Source of the DNA: Ruminococcaceae bacterium UBA7067
Lineage (GTDB): Bacteria > Bacillota > Clostridia > Oscillospirales > Acutalibacteraceae
Direction of reading: 5' to 3'
DNA length: 39,861 nucleotides
Assembly (NCBI GenBank): GCA_002493755.1
Contig: DKZT01000005.1
Coordinates: forward strand, 1,647 to 41,507
The notes below the pieces were generated by a model, which made no database searches, had not been told where the DNA came from, and saw only the letters and a list, made by a program, of their open reading frames with translations. Positions 15,442-23,058 of the stretch are shown one piece after another; position 1 is the first letter of the stretch; each line of letters starts with the position of its first letter. The translations under genes were made by a program, and so were the position numbers.

Positions 15442-16725
15442 TCACGCTATAACCACCTGTGTTGTCGTGGTGGTTCTGCTTTTAACAATGTCTGCTCCAA
15501 GCTTCTGAAGCTTCTCAATAATATTCTCGTAGCCTCTCTCAACATAGCCGATATTCTCAATCACCGTTGTTCCCCTTGCACAAAGTCCTGCAATAACCAT
15601 TGCCGCTCCGGCTCTTAAATCCGTAGCCTTAACCGGCGCCGCCTCAAGGTGATCAACACCCTCAATGAAAGCTCTCTTGCCCTCAACGGTTATCTTCGCA
15701 CCGAGCCTTGCAAGCTCTGAAACATACTGAAAACGGTTCTCCCACACATTCTCATTGACAATGCTGATACCCTGAGCTATCGTGAGCAGAGCCGCAAACT
15801 GCGGCTGCATATCTGTCGGGAAGCCGGGATGCGGCATTGTTTTAATCGTGCATTTTTTAGGTCTGCCGTCGCTGACAATTCTTACAGCCTCGTCATATTC
15901 CTCAACCTGAACGCCGATTTCTCTCAGCTTTGCGCTGATAACCTCAAGGTGCTTCGGTATCACGTTGCTTACAACAACATTGCCGCCTGCCGCCGCTGCC
16001 GCAACCATATATGTTCCGGCTTCAATCTGGTCGGGAATGATTGAGTATGTTGTGCCGTGAAGCGACTTGACTCCCCTGATTTTTATTGTATCAGTGCCTG
16101 CGCCCTTTATGTTTGCGCCCATCGAGTTCAAGAAGTTCGCCAGATCGACAATATGCGGCTCCTTTGCGGCATTTTCTATTTCCGTAAGACCCTCAGCCTT
16201 AACTGCGGCGAGCATTGCGTTCATAGTTGCGCCTACCGACACAACATCAAGATAAATGCTGCTTCCCTTAAGCTCGTCTGCGCTTACGCTTATCACTCCG
16301 TTTTTCAGAGTGTGCTTTGCGCCGAGTGCCTCAAATGCTTTAAGGTGCAGATCAATCGGGCGAACGCCGAAATTACAGCCGCCGGGCATTGCAACCTCTG
16401 CCCTGCCGTATTTTCCCAGAAGTGCCCCAAGCAGATAATATGACGCTCTCATACCTTTAACCTGGTCATAATTTGCAACATGAGTAAATATTGTGGTCGG
16501 GTCAATCTCCAAGGTCGTTTTATTGACATTTCTTACAGTTGCACCCAGACCCTGCAAAATATTCGCAATAAGCGTTACATCGCTAATATTAGGAACATTT
16601 TCAATTCTGCAGGGAGAATCAGCAAGAACAACCGCAGGGATAATCGCAACAGCCGCATTTTTTGCGCCGCCTATCTTAACCTCTCCGTAAAGCTTCCTGC
16701 CGCCGTTAATCACATATTTGTCCAA
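15442..16725 (-). CDS. murA: UDP-N-acetylglucosamine 1-carboxyvinyltransferase MurA
   Basis: 427-residue enzyme that transfers enolpyruvate from PEP to UDP-GlcNAc, the first committed step of peptidoglycan synthesis. The catalytic Cys, target of fosfomycin, is intact in PGGCNFGVRPIDLH (C117 counted from the chosen start), as is the early GGAKNAAVAI motif that binds substrate. The length is normal. The longest frame begins with TTG at 16740, but the inner TTG at 16725 has GGAGTG 6 nt upstream and gives the family N-terminus (MDKYVINGGRKLYG), so it is preferred. It is transcribed alone from a promoter at 16857-16885 and ended by a terminator at 15361-15410. Firmicutes often have two MurA copies; this sequence does not show which one this is. 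Confidence 0.95.
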   Translation of the reverse strand: MDKYVINGGRKLYGEVKIGGAKNAAVAIIPAVVLADSPCRIENVPNISDVTLIANILQGLGATVRNVNKTTLEIDPTTIFTHVANYDQVKGMRASYYLLGALLGKYGRAEVAMPGGCNFGVRPIDLHLKAFEALGAKHTLKNGVISVSADELKGSSIYLDVVSVGATMNAMLAAVKAEGLTEIENAAKEPHIVDLANFLNSMGANIKGAGTDTIKIRGVKSLHGTTYSIIPDQIEAGTYMVAAAAAGGNVVVSNVIPKHLEVISAKLREIGVQVEEYDEAVRIVSDGRPKKCTIKTMPHPGFPTDMQPQFAALLTIAQGISIVNENVWENRFQYVSELARLGAKITVEGKRAFIEGVDHLEAAPVKATDLRAGAAMVIAGLCARGTTVIENIGYVERGYENIIEKLQKLGADIVKSRTTTTTQVVIA

Positions 16726-16856
16726 TAGGAACACTCCCAATTATTATTTAAGCATAAAAATAAATATATGAATATAAGTAAAAATCAATTTATATTGCCG
16801 AATTTTCATACCAACGCTTAATATCAAAAGCTTCAAAGAAAATCCTCTAATTCAAA

Positions 16857-16885
16857 ATAATAATACAAACGACAAACATTGTCAA
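16857..16885 (-). promoter_or_regulatory. SigA-type promoter for murA
   Basis: On the - strand, TTGACA (16885-16880) and TATTAT (16862-16857) lie 17 bp apart, giving a leader of about 125 nt in which no clear structure was seen. Confidence 0.65.
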
Positions 16886-16969
16886 CACAATTCGATTTAT
16901 ACAAAAGCAATTTCACTATTTTGGTTATTTTTCTGATATTCTTCTGATGTAAATATAGTTGATTTTAAT

Positions 16970-17150
16970 TCAGAGCGAACACACCCCTCAGTCGGCTATC
17001 GCCGCCAGCTCCCCTCAATGGGAGCTAAGGTTTTGTCATACATTCAGCAGAGCGAACCGGAACGGTCAAGACCGTTCCCTACGAACTCACAAACTCGTTG
17101 CAAAATCCATCTTCACTCTCCACTCTTCACTCTCTAATCTGCAGTGCGGC
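16970..17150. repeat. Composite dispersed repeat R4 (murA-yifB gap)
   Basis: The 470-bp gap between the chosen starts and ends of murA and yifB holds the murA promoter and this element. It contains CAGAGCGAACACACCCCTCA, module C inverted (CTCAGTCGGCTATCGCC and CTCCCCTCAATGGGAG, 16986-17021), ATTCAGCAGAGCGAACCGG (17042-17060), the palindrome GGAACGGTCAAGACCGTTCC (17059-17078), and an inverted heptad array TTCACTCTCCACTCTTCACT (17110-17129). It lacks module D and a left heptad array. It abuts the yifB stop codon. Confidence 0.82.
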
Positions 17151-17152
17151 CG

Positions 17153-18682
17153 CTACACACTCTGCCAATACTTTCTGTCAAGGTTTCTGTATTGAATAGC
17201 TTCGGCAATATGACGGGATTTAATCACCTCACAGCCGTCAAGGTCTGCTATTGTTCTTGAAACCTTAAGCACCCTGTCGTATGCCCTTGCCGAAAATCCC
17301 ATTTTTTCAAAAGCCGCTTTAAGCATCATTGAAGCTCTGTCGTCCATAACGCAGAATTTTTTCAGCGTTGACGGCGTAAGACGAGCGTTGCACCTCACGC
17401 TTGTGCCGTCATACCGTTCTCTCTGAATACGTCTTGCGGCATTCACCCTCGCCTTTATATCAGCCGAGCTTTCGCTCACGGCGGAAGAACTTAGCTCGTC
17501 GTAATTCACGGCAGGAACCTCAACGTGCAAATCAAGCCTGTCAAGAAGAGGTCCGGATACCCTTGAAAGATATCGGTGCACAGCGCCCTTTGCGCAGGTA
17601 CAGCTTCTTGTCGGATGCCCGAAATAGCCGCACGGACAGGGGTTCATCGCCGCCACCAGCATAACCGAGCAGGGATAGGACAGCGAGCCGCTGACCCTTG
17701 AAATTGTCACTACGCCGTCCTCAATCGGCTGTCGCAGCACCTCAAGCGAGCTTCGGCTGAATTCGGGTAATTCATCAAGGAACAGCACGCCGTTGTGCGC
17801 CAGCGAAATCTCGCCCGGCTTCGGAACGGTTCCGCCGCCCGAAAGTCCTGCCGCAGACACCGTGTGGTGGGGCGAGCGGAATGGTCTGTTTTTTACAAGC
17901 GGCGCGCCCGGCGGCAGTACGCCTGCTATGGAATGTATTTTTGTGGTTTCTATCATCTCGTCAAAGCTCATATCGGGCAGGATAGACGGCAGTCTTTTTG
18001 CGAGCATACTCTTGCCCGAGCCGGGAGGTCCGATAAGCAGGATATTATGTCCTCCTGCGGCGGCAACCTCCATCGCCCTCTTCGCCTCAAGCTGTCCCTT
18101 GACCTGAGAAAAATCGGGGTATTCGCTGATATCGCCGTCCTGAGAAGAGCAAGGCTTAGCCGAGGGAATCTCGCGCCGTCCGCTTAAGTCATTGTAAAGC
18201 TCCACAATATCCTCAACAGGCTTTACCTCAATCCCCGACACAACAGCGCCCTCTGCGCCGTTTTCGGCAGGTACATAAATGCGCTCAAAGCCGCACTGTC
18301 TTGCCTTGATAACCATCGGCAGAACTCCCCTGACGGCACGAATCCTTCCTCCGAGCGACAGCTCGCCTATAAAGGCATATTTGGGATTAACAGGCGCAAG
18401 CTGACCTGTTGTCTGCATAATGGCGACAAGTATCGGCAAATCGTAGAACGGTCCCTCCTTTTTGGTATCGGCAGGAGCTAAATTAATCGTTATTCTGCCG
18501 AGTGGAAAATCAAACCCCATATTTTTCATTGAGGCTCTCACCCTATCCCTGGATTCCTTAACAGCCGCATCCGGCAAGCCGACAATATCAAAGGCCGGCA
18601 TACCGCCCGCTAAATCCGCTTCAACATCTATTACATATGCATCAAGCCCGAAAAGGCCCATACTTTTACTCTGCACTACCAT
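17153..18682 (-). CDS. YifB/ComM family magnesium-chelatase-like AAA+ ATPase
   Basis: 509-residue cytosolic protein. An N-terminal Lon-S5-like domain (GLFGLDAYVIDVEADLAGG; DIVGLPDAAVKESRDRVRAS) is followed by an AAA+ core with Walker A LLIGPPGSGKS (about 216-226), Walker B VLFLDELPEF (about 299-308), a zinc-like NPCPCGYFGH segment and a C-terminal helical domain. The ComM branch of this family drives branch migration during natural transformation; the general YifB function is less clear. In-frame ATGs exist at 18769 and 18724, but only the start at 18682 gives the normal family beginning (MVVQSKSMGLFG), so it is used, although its ribosome site is weak. Possible co-function with a DNA-uptake system cannot be assessed; a ComEC-like MBL protein lies 5.4 kb away. 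Confidence 0.9.
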   Translation of the reverse strand: MVVQSKSMGLFGLDAYVIDVEADLAGGMPAFDIVGLPDAAVKESRDRVRASMKNMGFDFPLGRITINLAPADTKKEGPFYDLPILVAIMQTTGQLAPVNPKYAFIGELSLGGRIRAVRGVLPMVIKARQCGFERIYVPAENGAEGAVVSGIEVKPVEDIVELYNDLSGRREIPSAKPCSSQDGDISEYPDFSQVKGQLEAKRAMEVAAAGGHNILLIGPPGSGKSMLAKRLPSILPDMSFDEMIETTKIHSIAGVLPPGAPLVKNRPFRSPHHTVSAAGLSGGGTVPKPGEISLAHNGVLFLDELPEFSRSSLEVLRQPIEDGVVTISRVSGSLSYPCSVMLVAAMNPCPCGYFGHPTRSCTCAKGAVHRYLSRVSGPLLDRLDLHVEVPAVNYDELSSSAVSESSADIKARVNAARRIQRERYDGTSVRCNARLTPSTLKKFCVMDDRASMMLKAAFEKMGFSARAYDRVLKVSRTIADLDGCEVIKSRHIAEAIQYRNLDRKYWQSV

Positions 18683-18864
18683 AGTCCACAACTCTTTTCC
18701 GAATTTATACTTTAATTTTACCATAATATCTTCTTTGTTTCCCCTGCGCATTTTAGACAAATTTTTCATCTATAATATGTAACAATTAACGTAGAACTTG
18801 CCTGAATTACCATTTAGTTGCAGTTTTTTGAGATTTTGAATAGATTTTATCAACATTTTCTCTG

Positions 18865-18886
18865 TTCTGTGGCATTTCTGTGGCAT
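18865..18886 (+). promoter_or_regulatory. Two perfect tandem 11-bp repeats upstream of the sigma factor promoter
   Basis: TTCTGTGGCAT occurs twice head to tail (18865-18875 and 18876-18886), one helical turn apart. The last copy ends 17 bp before the -35 box. This is the arrangement of a site for a regulator binding direct repeats; the protein is unknown. Confidence 0.55.
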
Positions 18887-18903
18887 ATAATTAAAAAAAT
18901 CCA

Positions 18904-18932
18904 TTGACATTTTGACTGTTTTCAAGTATGAT
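18904..18932 (+). promoter_or_regulatory. SigA-type promoter for the sigma-H-like gene
   Basis: Consensus TTGACA (18904-18909) and TATGAT (18927-18932) with 17-bp spacing. The start point would be near 18939, giving a leader of about 30 nt. Confidence 0.75.
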
Positions 18933-18967
18933 ATGTTTATTAAAGAGTTCTCTGCGAGGTTATTAAT

Positions 18968-19561
18968 ATGTGCAATGAAGATGTCGGCTGTTACGGTAAC
19001 GGTGATTTAAGCGACGAACAGTTGATTGAGCGCATCAGAAGCGGAGATGAAGCGGCATTTGAAATACTGTCAAAGCGGTATGCCGCAGTAATTTTCGGCA
19101 AGTCCTATGAGTTTTCAAAGAGCATCAGCTCCGAGGATAAGGACGATCTGGTGCAGGAAAGCTACATAGCCTTTCTTCACGCCGTAAACAGCTACCGAGC
19201 AGATAAAAACGTAAGCTTCAAAACATTCGTAAACCGCTGTATTTTCAACAAGCTTTCATCGGTTTACGCTAACGAAAAGCGAAAAAAGAAGATTCCATAC
19301 AACTGCATAATTCCGATAGACGACAGCGGTCTTTCCGAGGTCCAAAGCGGAACAAATCCTGAGCAGCAGTTCATTGACAACGAGGGCTTTGAGGATTTGC
19401 AGAAAAAAATAAAAAAATCTCTTTCCTCCTTTGAGCAAAAGGTTTTGTCCCATTATTTAAGCGGCAGCTCTTATGTTCAAACGGCGCGTTCGCTTAACAC
19501 AACGGTCAAGGCAGTTGACAATGCATTATCACGCATACGCAAAAAGCTGAGATGCATTTGA
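18968..19561 (+). CDS. Sigma-70 family factor, SigH (Spo0H)-like
   Basis: 197-residue RNA polymerase sigma factor with regions 2 and 4 only. Region 2 (about 25-105) contains GDEAAFEILSKRYAAVIFGK and EDKDDLVQESYIAFLHAVNSY, which bind core enzyme and the -10 element. Region 4 (about 145-195, SSFEQKVLSHYLSGSSYVQTA then NTTVKAVDNALSRIRKKLR) reads the -35 element. Pattern, spacing and length agree with SigH of Bacillus and Clostridium, which starts early sporulation, competence and stationary-phase genes. It is preceded by a strong promoter with two tandem 11-bp repeats (18865-18886). Downstream on the same strand lie a tRNA-like element and a zinc-ribbon gene. Assignment to the SigH branch rather than another non-essential sigma is probable, not certain. 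Confidence 0.85.
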   Translation: MCNEDVGCYGNGDLSDEQLIERIRSGDEAAFEILSKRYAAVIFGKSYEFSKSISSEDKDDLVQESYIAFLHAVNSYRADKNVSFKTFVNRCIFNKLSSVYANEKRKKKIPYNCIIPIDDSGLSEVQSGTNPEQQFIDNEGFEDLQKKIKKSLSSFEQKVLSHYLSGSSYVQTARSLNTTVKAVDNALSRIRKKLRCI

Positions 19562-19570
19562 CTGATATAT

Positions 19571-19652
19571 GTCCCCGTAGCTCACGAAGAGCATTGTTAT
19601 ACTAATGCTTAGTATGAATCAAAGGCAGTGGTGCAACTCCACTCGTGGGATA
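19571..19652 (+). ncRNA. tRNA-like structured RNA element (candidate)
   Basis: The interval can be drawn as a cloverleaf. A 7-bp outer stem (19571-19577 with 19644-19651, one G-U pair and a bulged U at 19646) leads through UA to a D-arm-like stem GCTC/GAGC (19580-19583 and 19589-19592). A 9-bp hairpin with a TGC triloop (19597-19605 and 19609-19617, one G-U pair) stands in place of the anticodon arm. A T-arm-like stem AGTGG/CCACT (19627-19631 and 19639-19643) has a 7-nt loop TGCAACT. The D loop is only 5 nt and lacks GG, no normal anticodon loop forms and no CCA is encoded, so it should not be a working tRNA. It lies between the sigma gene and a zinc-ribbon gene and could be a leader, a processed RNA or a decayed tRNA gene. 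Confidence 0.45.
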
Positions 19653-19681
19653 AACAAATTCACCAAAGTGAGGTAAAACAA

Positions 19682-19960
19682 ATGTACGAAGACAAGACTC
19701 TAACCTGCAAAGAGTGCGGCAGCGAGTTCGTGTTCACCGCAGGTGAGCAGGAGTTCTATGCGGAAAAGGGCTTTGTAAACGAGCCGCAGAGATGTAAAGC
19801 CTGCAGAAACGCTCGCAAGAATGCCAACAAGACAGAGCGCGAGATGTTCACAGCTACCTGCGCATCATGCGGACAGGAGGCAAAGGTTCCTTTCAAGCCG
19901 AGAGAAGACCGTCCTGTATATTGCAGCGAGTGCTTTGCAAAAATCAAGGAGCAGAATTAA
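19682..19960 (+). CDS. Small zinc-ribbon protein with four CxxC pairs
   Basis: 92-residue protein with Cys pairs at 9/12, 38/41, 60/63 and 81/84, enough for two zinc ribbons, separated by a basic, Asn/Lys-rich linker (42-54). The GFVNEPQRCKACR segment is characteristic of the small Clostridial zinc-ribbon family (zf-trcl/CxxC-CxxC type), whose function is unknown; nucleic-acid or ribosome contact is plausible for such proteins. A longer frame opens with GTG at 19628 but would run through the T-arm-like hairpin of the upstream RNA element. The ATG at 19682 has GAGGT at proper spacing and starts directly before the first ribbon, so it is chosen. Followed by a terminator at 19996-20018. Confidence 0.85.
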   Translation: MYEDKTLTCKECGSEFVFTAGEQEFYAEKGFVNEPQRCKACRNARKNANKTEREMFTATCASCGQEAKVPFKPREDRPVYCSECFAKIKEQN

Positions 19961-19995
19961 TTACTTCTTGCTAAAGAGTTTTTAATGCGCAACCT

Positions 19996-20018
19996 TCCCC
20001 CGATTTATCGGGGGATTT
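19996..20018 (+). terminator. Terminator after the zinc-ribbon gene
   Basis: CCCCCGAT (19997-20004) pairs with ATCGGGGG (20007-20014) around a TT turn, followed by ATTTTG. A second weaker GC/T-rich stretch follows at 20028-20045. Confidence 0.85.
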
Positions 20019-20072
20019 TGTGTTTTATCGGGAATTTTTTTGCCGAATAAGGTGTTTTTGTGTCTTATTATG

Positions 20073-20101
20073 TTGACTTATCAAAATCATAGGTTTATAA
20101 T
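20073..20101 (+). promoter_or_regulatory. SigA-type promoter for cstA
   Basis: TTGACT (20073-20078) and TATAAT (20096-20101) are spaced 17 bp apart. The leader would be about 96 nt; no known riboswitch was recognised in it. Confidence 0.72.
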
Positions 20102-20203
20102 TATGAACAAAGTTTGAATTATTTAAGAACGGAGCATAAACATAGAGCAAATGCACCGCAGAAAATTCAAGCCTTGTATATTTTTTCAAAGGAGATGGAG
20201 AAT

Positions 20204-21946
20204 ATGAATGGTATTTTAATGATTGTAATTGCCATTGTTGTTCTCGGCGGAGCATATCTGTTCTACGGCAGATGGCTCGCAAAGAAATGGGGCGTTGACC
20301 CGAAAAGGAAAACCCCCGCATACGAATTAAGAGACGGCGTAGACTATGAACCGGCTCAGAGAGGCGTTGTGTTCGGTCATCAGTTTGCGTCAATAGCCGG
20401 CGCAGGACCGATAAACGGACCTATCCAGGCGGCAATCTTTGGCTGGGTTCCCGTTTTGTTATGGGTTTTAATCGGCGGCGTTTTCTTCGGCGCAGTTCAG
20501 GACTTCGCATCAATGTTCGCTTCAGTACGCAACAAAGGCCGCAGCATCGGCTACATAATTGAGGTATATATCGGCAAGGTCGGCAAAAAGCTGTTTTTGC
20601 TTTTCTGCTGGCTGTTCTGTATTCTTGTTGTAGCCGCCTTTGCAGACGTTGTTGCAGGAACTTTTCAGGGCTTTACGGTTGTTGACGGAGTTCAGAGCGC
20701 AAACATAACGGCAAACGGCTCGGTTGCAACAACCTCGATAATGTTTATCATTGAGGCTGTCGCACTCGGTATGATTCTTCGCTATGCAAAGCTTCCGACA
20801 GTTGTCAATACGCTTATTGCAATAGCTATGCTTGTTGCCGCTATCGTAGTAGGTCTTGCATTTCCTGTTTTCCTGCCGCTTAACGTATGGCACCTCATTG
20901 TATTTGTTTACATTCTCATTGCCGCTGTTGTTCCCGTATGGGCATTGCTTCAGCCGAGAGATTACCTCAACAGCTATCTTCTTGTTGCGATGATTGTTGC
21001 GGCTGTTGTCGGCGTTTTCGTTGCAAATCCGTCCATCAACCTTCCTGCATTCACAGGCTTTGAGGTTAACGGTCAGTATCTGTTCCCGATTCTGTTCGTA
21101 ACAATAGCCTGCGGCGCAGTTTCAGGCTTCCATTCGCTGGTATCCTCAGGTACTGCTTCAAAGCAGATTAAAAACGAGAAGGATATGCTCCCCGTATCCT
21201 TCGGTGCAATGCTTATGGAAAGTATGCTTGCGGTAATCGCTCTTATCACAGTCGCTTCATTTGCAGCCGGCGCAGCCGAGCAGCAGGGTCTTACAACACC
21301 GCCGCAGATTTTTGCCGGTGGTATTTCAAACTTCCTTTCAACAATCGGCTTGCCGAGCGACATCGTGTTCACGCTCATAAACCTTGCAGTATCTGCATTC
21401 GCTCTCACATCGCTCGACTCCGTTGCACGTGTCGGCAGACTCTCATTCCAGGAGCTTTTCCTTGACGCTTCCATCAAGGACGAGGATATGGGTCCTGTCC
21501 GCAAGCTTCTTACAAACAAGTATTTCTCAACAATAATCACGCTTGCGCTTGCATTCGGTCTTACCCTTGTCGGCTACAAGAGCATATGGCCGCTGTTCGG
21601 CTCGGCAAACCAGCTTCTTTCGGTTCTCGCTCTCATTGCCTGCGCAGTATTCCTCAAGCGCAAGAAGAAGATTCACGCATTTATGTATATTCCTCTCGGG
21701 ATTATGATTGCCGTTACCTTCACAGCTTTGGGAATGACAATTTATCAAAAGCTTACAGCTATCGTTACCGCCGCTTCAACCGATGTATTCGGCGATTCAC
21801 TCCAGCTTGTTTTCGCCGTTTTAATCCTCGGTCTTGGAGTTTGCGTTGTTTTTCAGGGATTTCGCCGCTTGGTTGTTAAAAACCCCAAGCTTACCGAAGC
21901 AGAAAAAATTCTTGAAAATGCAAAATCCGAATCAACAGAAGCATAA
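20204..21946 (+). CDS. cstA: Carbon starvation protein CstA family transporter
   Basis: 580-residue inner-membrane transporter with about 16 hydrophobic segments. The hallmark N-terminal block FGHQFASIAGAGPINGP (about 50-66) with GGVFFGAVQDF shortly after is highly conserved in CstA/BtsT, which import pyruvate or peptides with protons. Other family marks are ACGAVSGFHSLVSSGTASKQI (about 304-324), DSVARVGR and LFGSANQLL. It matches the shorter Firmicutes CstA type rather than the 700-residue E. coli form. The longest frame starts at 20114, but the ATG at 20204 has AAAGGAG 9 nt upstream and gives the normal membrane N-terminus. It is a single-gene unit with its own promoter and terminator. Pyruvate versus peptide substrate is not decided by the sequence. 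Confidence 0.93.
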   Translation: MNGILMIVIAIVVLGGAYLFYGRWLAKKWGVDPKRKTPAYELRDGVDYEPAQRGVVFGHQFASIAGAGPINGPIQAAIFGWVPVLLWVLIGGVFFGAVQDFASMFASVRNKGRSIGYIIEVYIGKVGKKLFLLFCWLFCILVVAAFADVVAGTFQGFTVVDGVQSANITANGSVATTSIMFIIEAVALGMILRYAKLPTVVNTLIAIAMLVAAIVVGLAFPVFLPLNVWHLIVFVYILIAAVVPVWALLQPRDYLNSYLLVAMIVAAVVGVFVANPSINLPAFTGFEVNGQYLFPILFVTIACGAVSGFHSLVSSGTASKQIKNEKDMLPVSFGAMLMESMLAVIALITVASFAAGAAEQQGLTTPPQIFAGGISNFLSTIGLPSDIVFTLINLAVSAFALTSLDSVARVGRLSFQELFLDASIKDEDMGPVRKLLTNKYFSTIITLALAFGLTLVGYKSIWPLFGSANQLLSVLALIACAVFLKRKKKIHAFMYIPLGIMIAVTFTALGMTIYQKLTAIVTAASTDVFGDSLQLVFAVLILGLGVCVVFQGFRRLVVKNPKLTEAEKILENAKSESTEA

Positions 21947-21965
21947 ACAATATTAATATTCTCAT

Positions 21966-22006
21966 AAAACAACGCTTGTCTCAATGCGAAGGCAAGCGTT
22001 GTTTTT
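21966..22006 (+). terminator. Terminator of cstA
   Basis: ACAACGCTTG (21969-21978) pairs with CAAGCGTTGT (21993-22002), followed by TTTT. Confidence 0.85.
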
Positions 22007-22016
22007 GCGTTTTATG

Positions 22017-22045
22017 TTGATTTTATTTCGACTTTGGGATATAAT
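22017..22045 (+). promoter_or_regulatory. SigA-type promoter for the DUF1858 gene
   Basis: TTGATT (22017-22022) and TATAAT (22040-22045) with 17-bp spacing, about 31 bp before the ATG ribosome site. Confidence 0.7.
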
Positions 22046-22082
22046 ATAGTTTATTAAAGTCAGACAAACGGAGGAATTTAAA

Positions 22083-22286
22083 ATGGCACAAATTACTAAA
22101 GATACAATAATCGGCGATATTCTCGACCTTGATTCAACAACAGCGCCCTTCTTCTTTGAGATGGGAATGCACTGCCTCGGCTGTCCTGCTTCAAGAGGCG
22201 AGAGCCTTGCAGAGGCTTGCGCCGTTCACGGAGTAGACGCAGACGAAATGGTTGAGAAAATCAACAGCCATATCGCTGACAAATAA
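22083..22286 (+). CDS. DUF1858 domain protein
   Basis: 67-residue protein consisting of a single DUF1858 domain. The signature GMHCLGCPASRGESLAEAC has a CxxC pair (C31 and C34), preceded by DTIIGDILDLDSTTAPFFFEMGM. The same domain is found at the N-terminus of some hybrid cluster or redox proteins and alone in many anaerobes; the Cys pair suggests a thiol/redox or metal-related role, but the function is not established. The ATG at 22083 has GGAGG upstream. Its own strong promoter and a terminator at 22313-22338 make it a single-gene unit, implying it is highly expressed for its size. Confidence 0.9.
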   Translation: MAQITKDTIIGDILDLDSTTAPFFFEMGMHCLGCPASRGESLAEACAVHGVDADEMVEKINSHIADK

Positions 22287-22312
22287 TGCGGCTGATATGC
22301 CGGACAATTTTT

Positions 22313-22338
22313 GGCGTGCCTTATGACACGCCTTTTTG
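22313..22338 (+). terminator. Terminator after the DUF1858 gene
   Basis: GGCGTG (22313-22318) pairs with CACGCC (22327-22332), followed by TTTTTG. It lies directly before the trmK ribosome site. Confidence 0.75.
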
Positions 22339-22353
22339 TTTTGGGGTGATTTT

Positions 22354-23058
22354 GTGAACAGGAATACAATCAGGCTTGACCGCCGTCTTTCGCTGTGCGC
22401 CGAATTTGTGCGCAACGGCGCCGCAGTTGCCGACATCGGCACAGACCACGCATACCTGCCGATTTATCTTGTGCAGAGCGGAAAAATAAGCCGCGCCATA
22501 GCCGCCGACATTAACAAAGGTCCTCTTGAAAGCGGAATTGAAGCGATAAAGCAATACGGAGTGTCCGACAAAATTTCGGCAAGGCTGTCAAACGGACTTG
22601 AAAAAATCAAATCGGACGAGTGTGACGATATTGTAATAGCAGGTATGGGCGGCGAGCTTATCTGCTCCATTATTGAAGCCGCGCCTTGGCTTCAGGACGG
22701 CGACAAGCACCTTATCTTACAGCCGATGACCCGTCCCGAGATACTGCGCTCATATCTTTACAAAAACGGCTATGAAATTATCCGTGAACAGGCAGTTGAA
22801 AGCGACGGCAGAATTTACACGGTTATGCTCGCCGCCTTTTGCGGCAAAGCTGAAACGCTGTCGGATTTTTCCGCGAGGGTCGGCAGGCTCAAGCCGCAAG
22901 AGAGAGAGCTTGACAAAGAGTATCTTGAACGGGTGCTTGTTTCACTGAAAAAGAAGCACAACGGACTTCTCTGCTCCGACAGCAAGGAGGAAGCCGAGAG
23001 CTTATCACTCACGATTGAGAAAATAAACGAATACATAAACGGAGGAAAAAATGGCTAA
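22354..23058 (+). CDS. trmK: tRNA (adenine-22-N1)-methyltransferase TrmK
   Basis: 234-residue class I SAM-dependent enzyme that methylates A22 in the D loop of tRNA. The N-terminal RLDRRLSLCAEFV and the SAM motif VADIGTDHAYLPIYL (about 26-40) are diagnostic, followed by DIVIAGMGGELI (about 93-104) and LQPMTRPEILRSYL (about 122-135), which form the active site region. A C-terminal coiled helix follows. The start chosen is GTG at 22354 with GGGGTGA 4 nt upstream; a TTG six codons earlier lies in the T-run of a terminator and lacks a ribosome site. It overlaps nif3 by 8 nt, an arrangement conserved in many Firmicutes. Confidence 0.93.
   Translation: MNRNTIRLDRRLSLCAEFVRNGAAVADIGTDHAYLPIYLVQSGKISRAIAADINKGPLESGIEAIKQYGVSDKISARLSNGLEKIKSDECDDIVIAGMGGELICSIIEAAPWLQDGDKHLILQPMTRPEILRSYLYKNGYEIIREQAVESDGRIYTVMLAAFCGKAETLSDFSARVGRLKPQERELDKEYLERVLVSLKKKHNGLLCSDSKEEAESLSLTIEKINEYINGGKNG

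Noticed and set aside
19625..19652. Similarity of GGTGCAACTCC to the cobalamin riboswitch B12-box region
   Set aside because: The rest of the riboswitch core is missing and the segment forms a T-arm-like stem instead.
19571..19652. A functional tRNA gene
   Set aside because: No usable anticodon loop, a 5-nt D loop without GG, a bulged acceptor stem and no CCA; reported as tRNA-like only.
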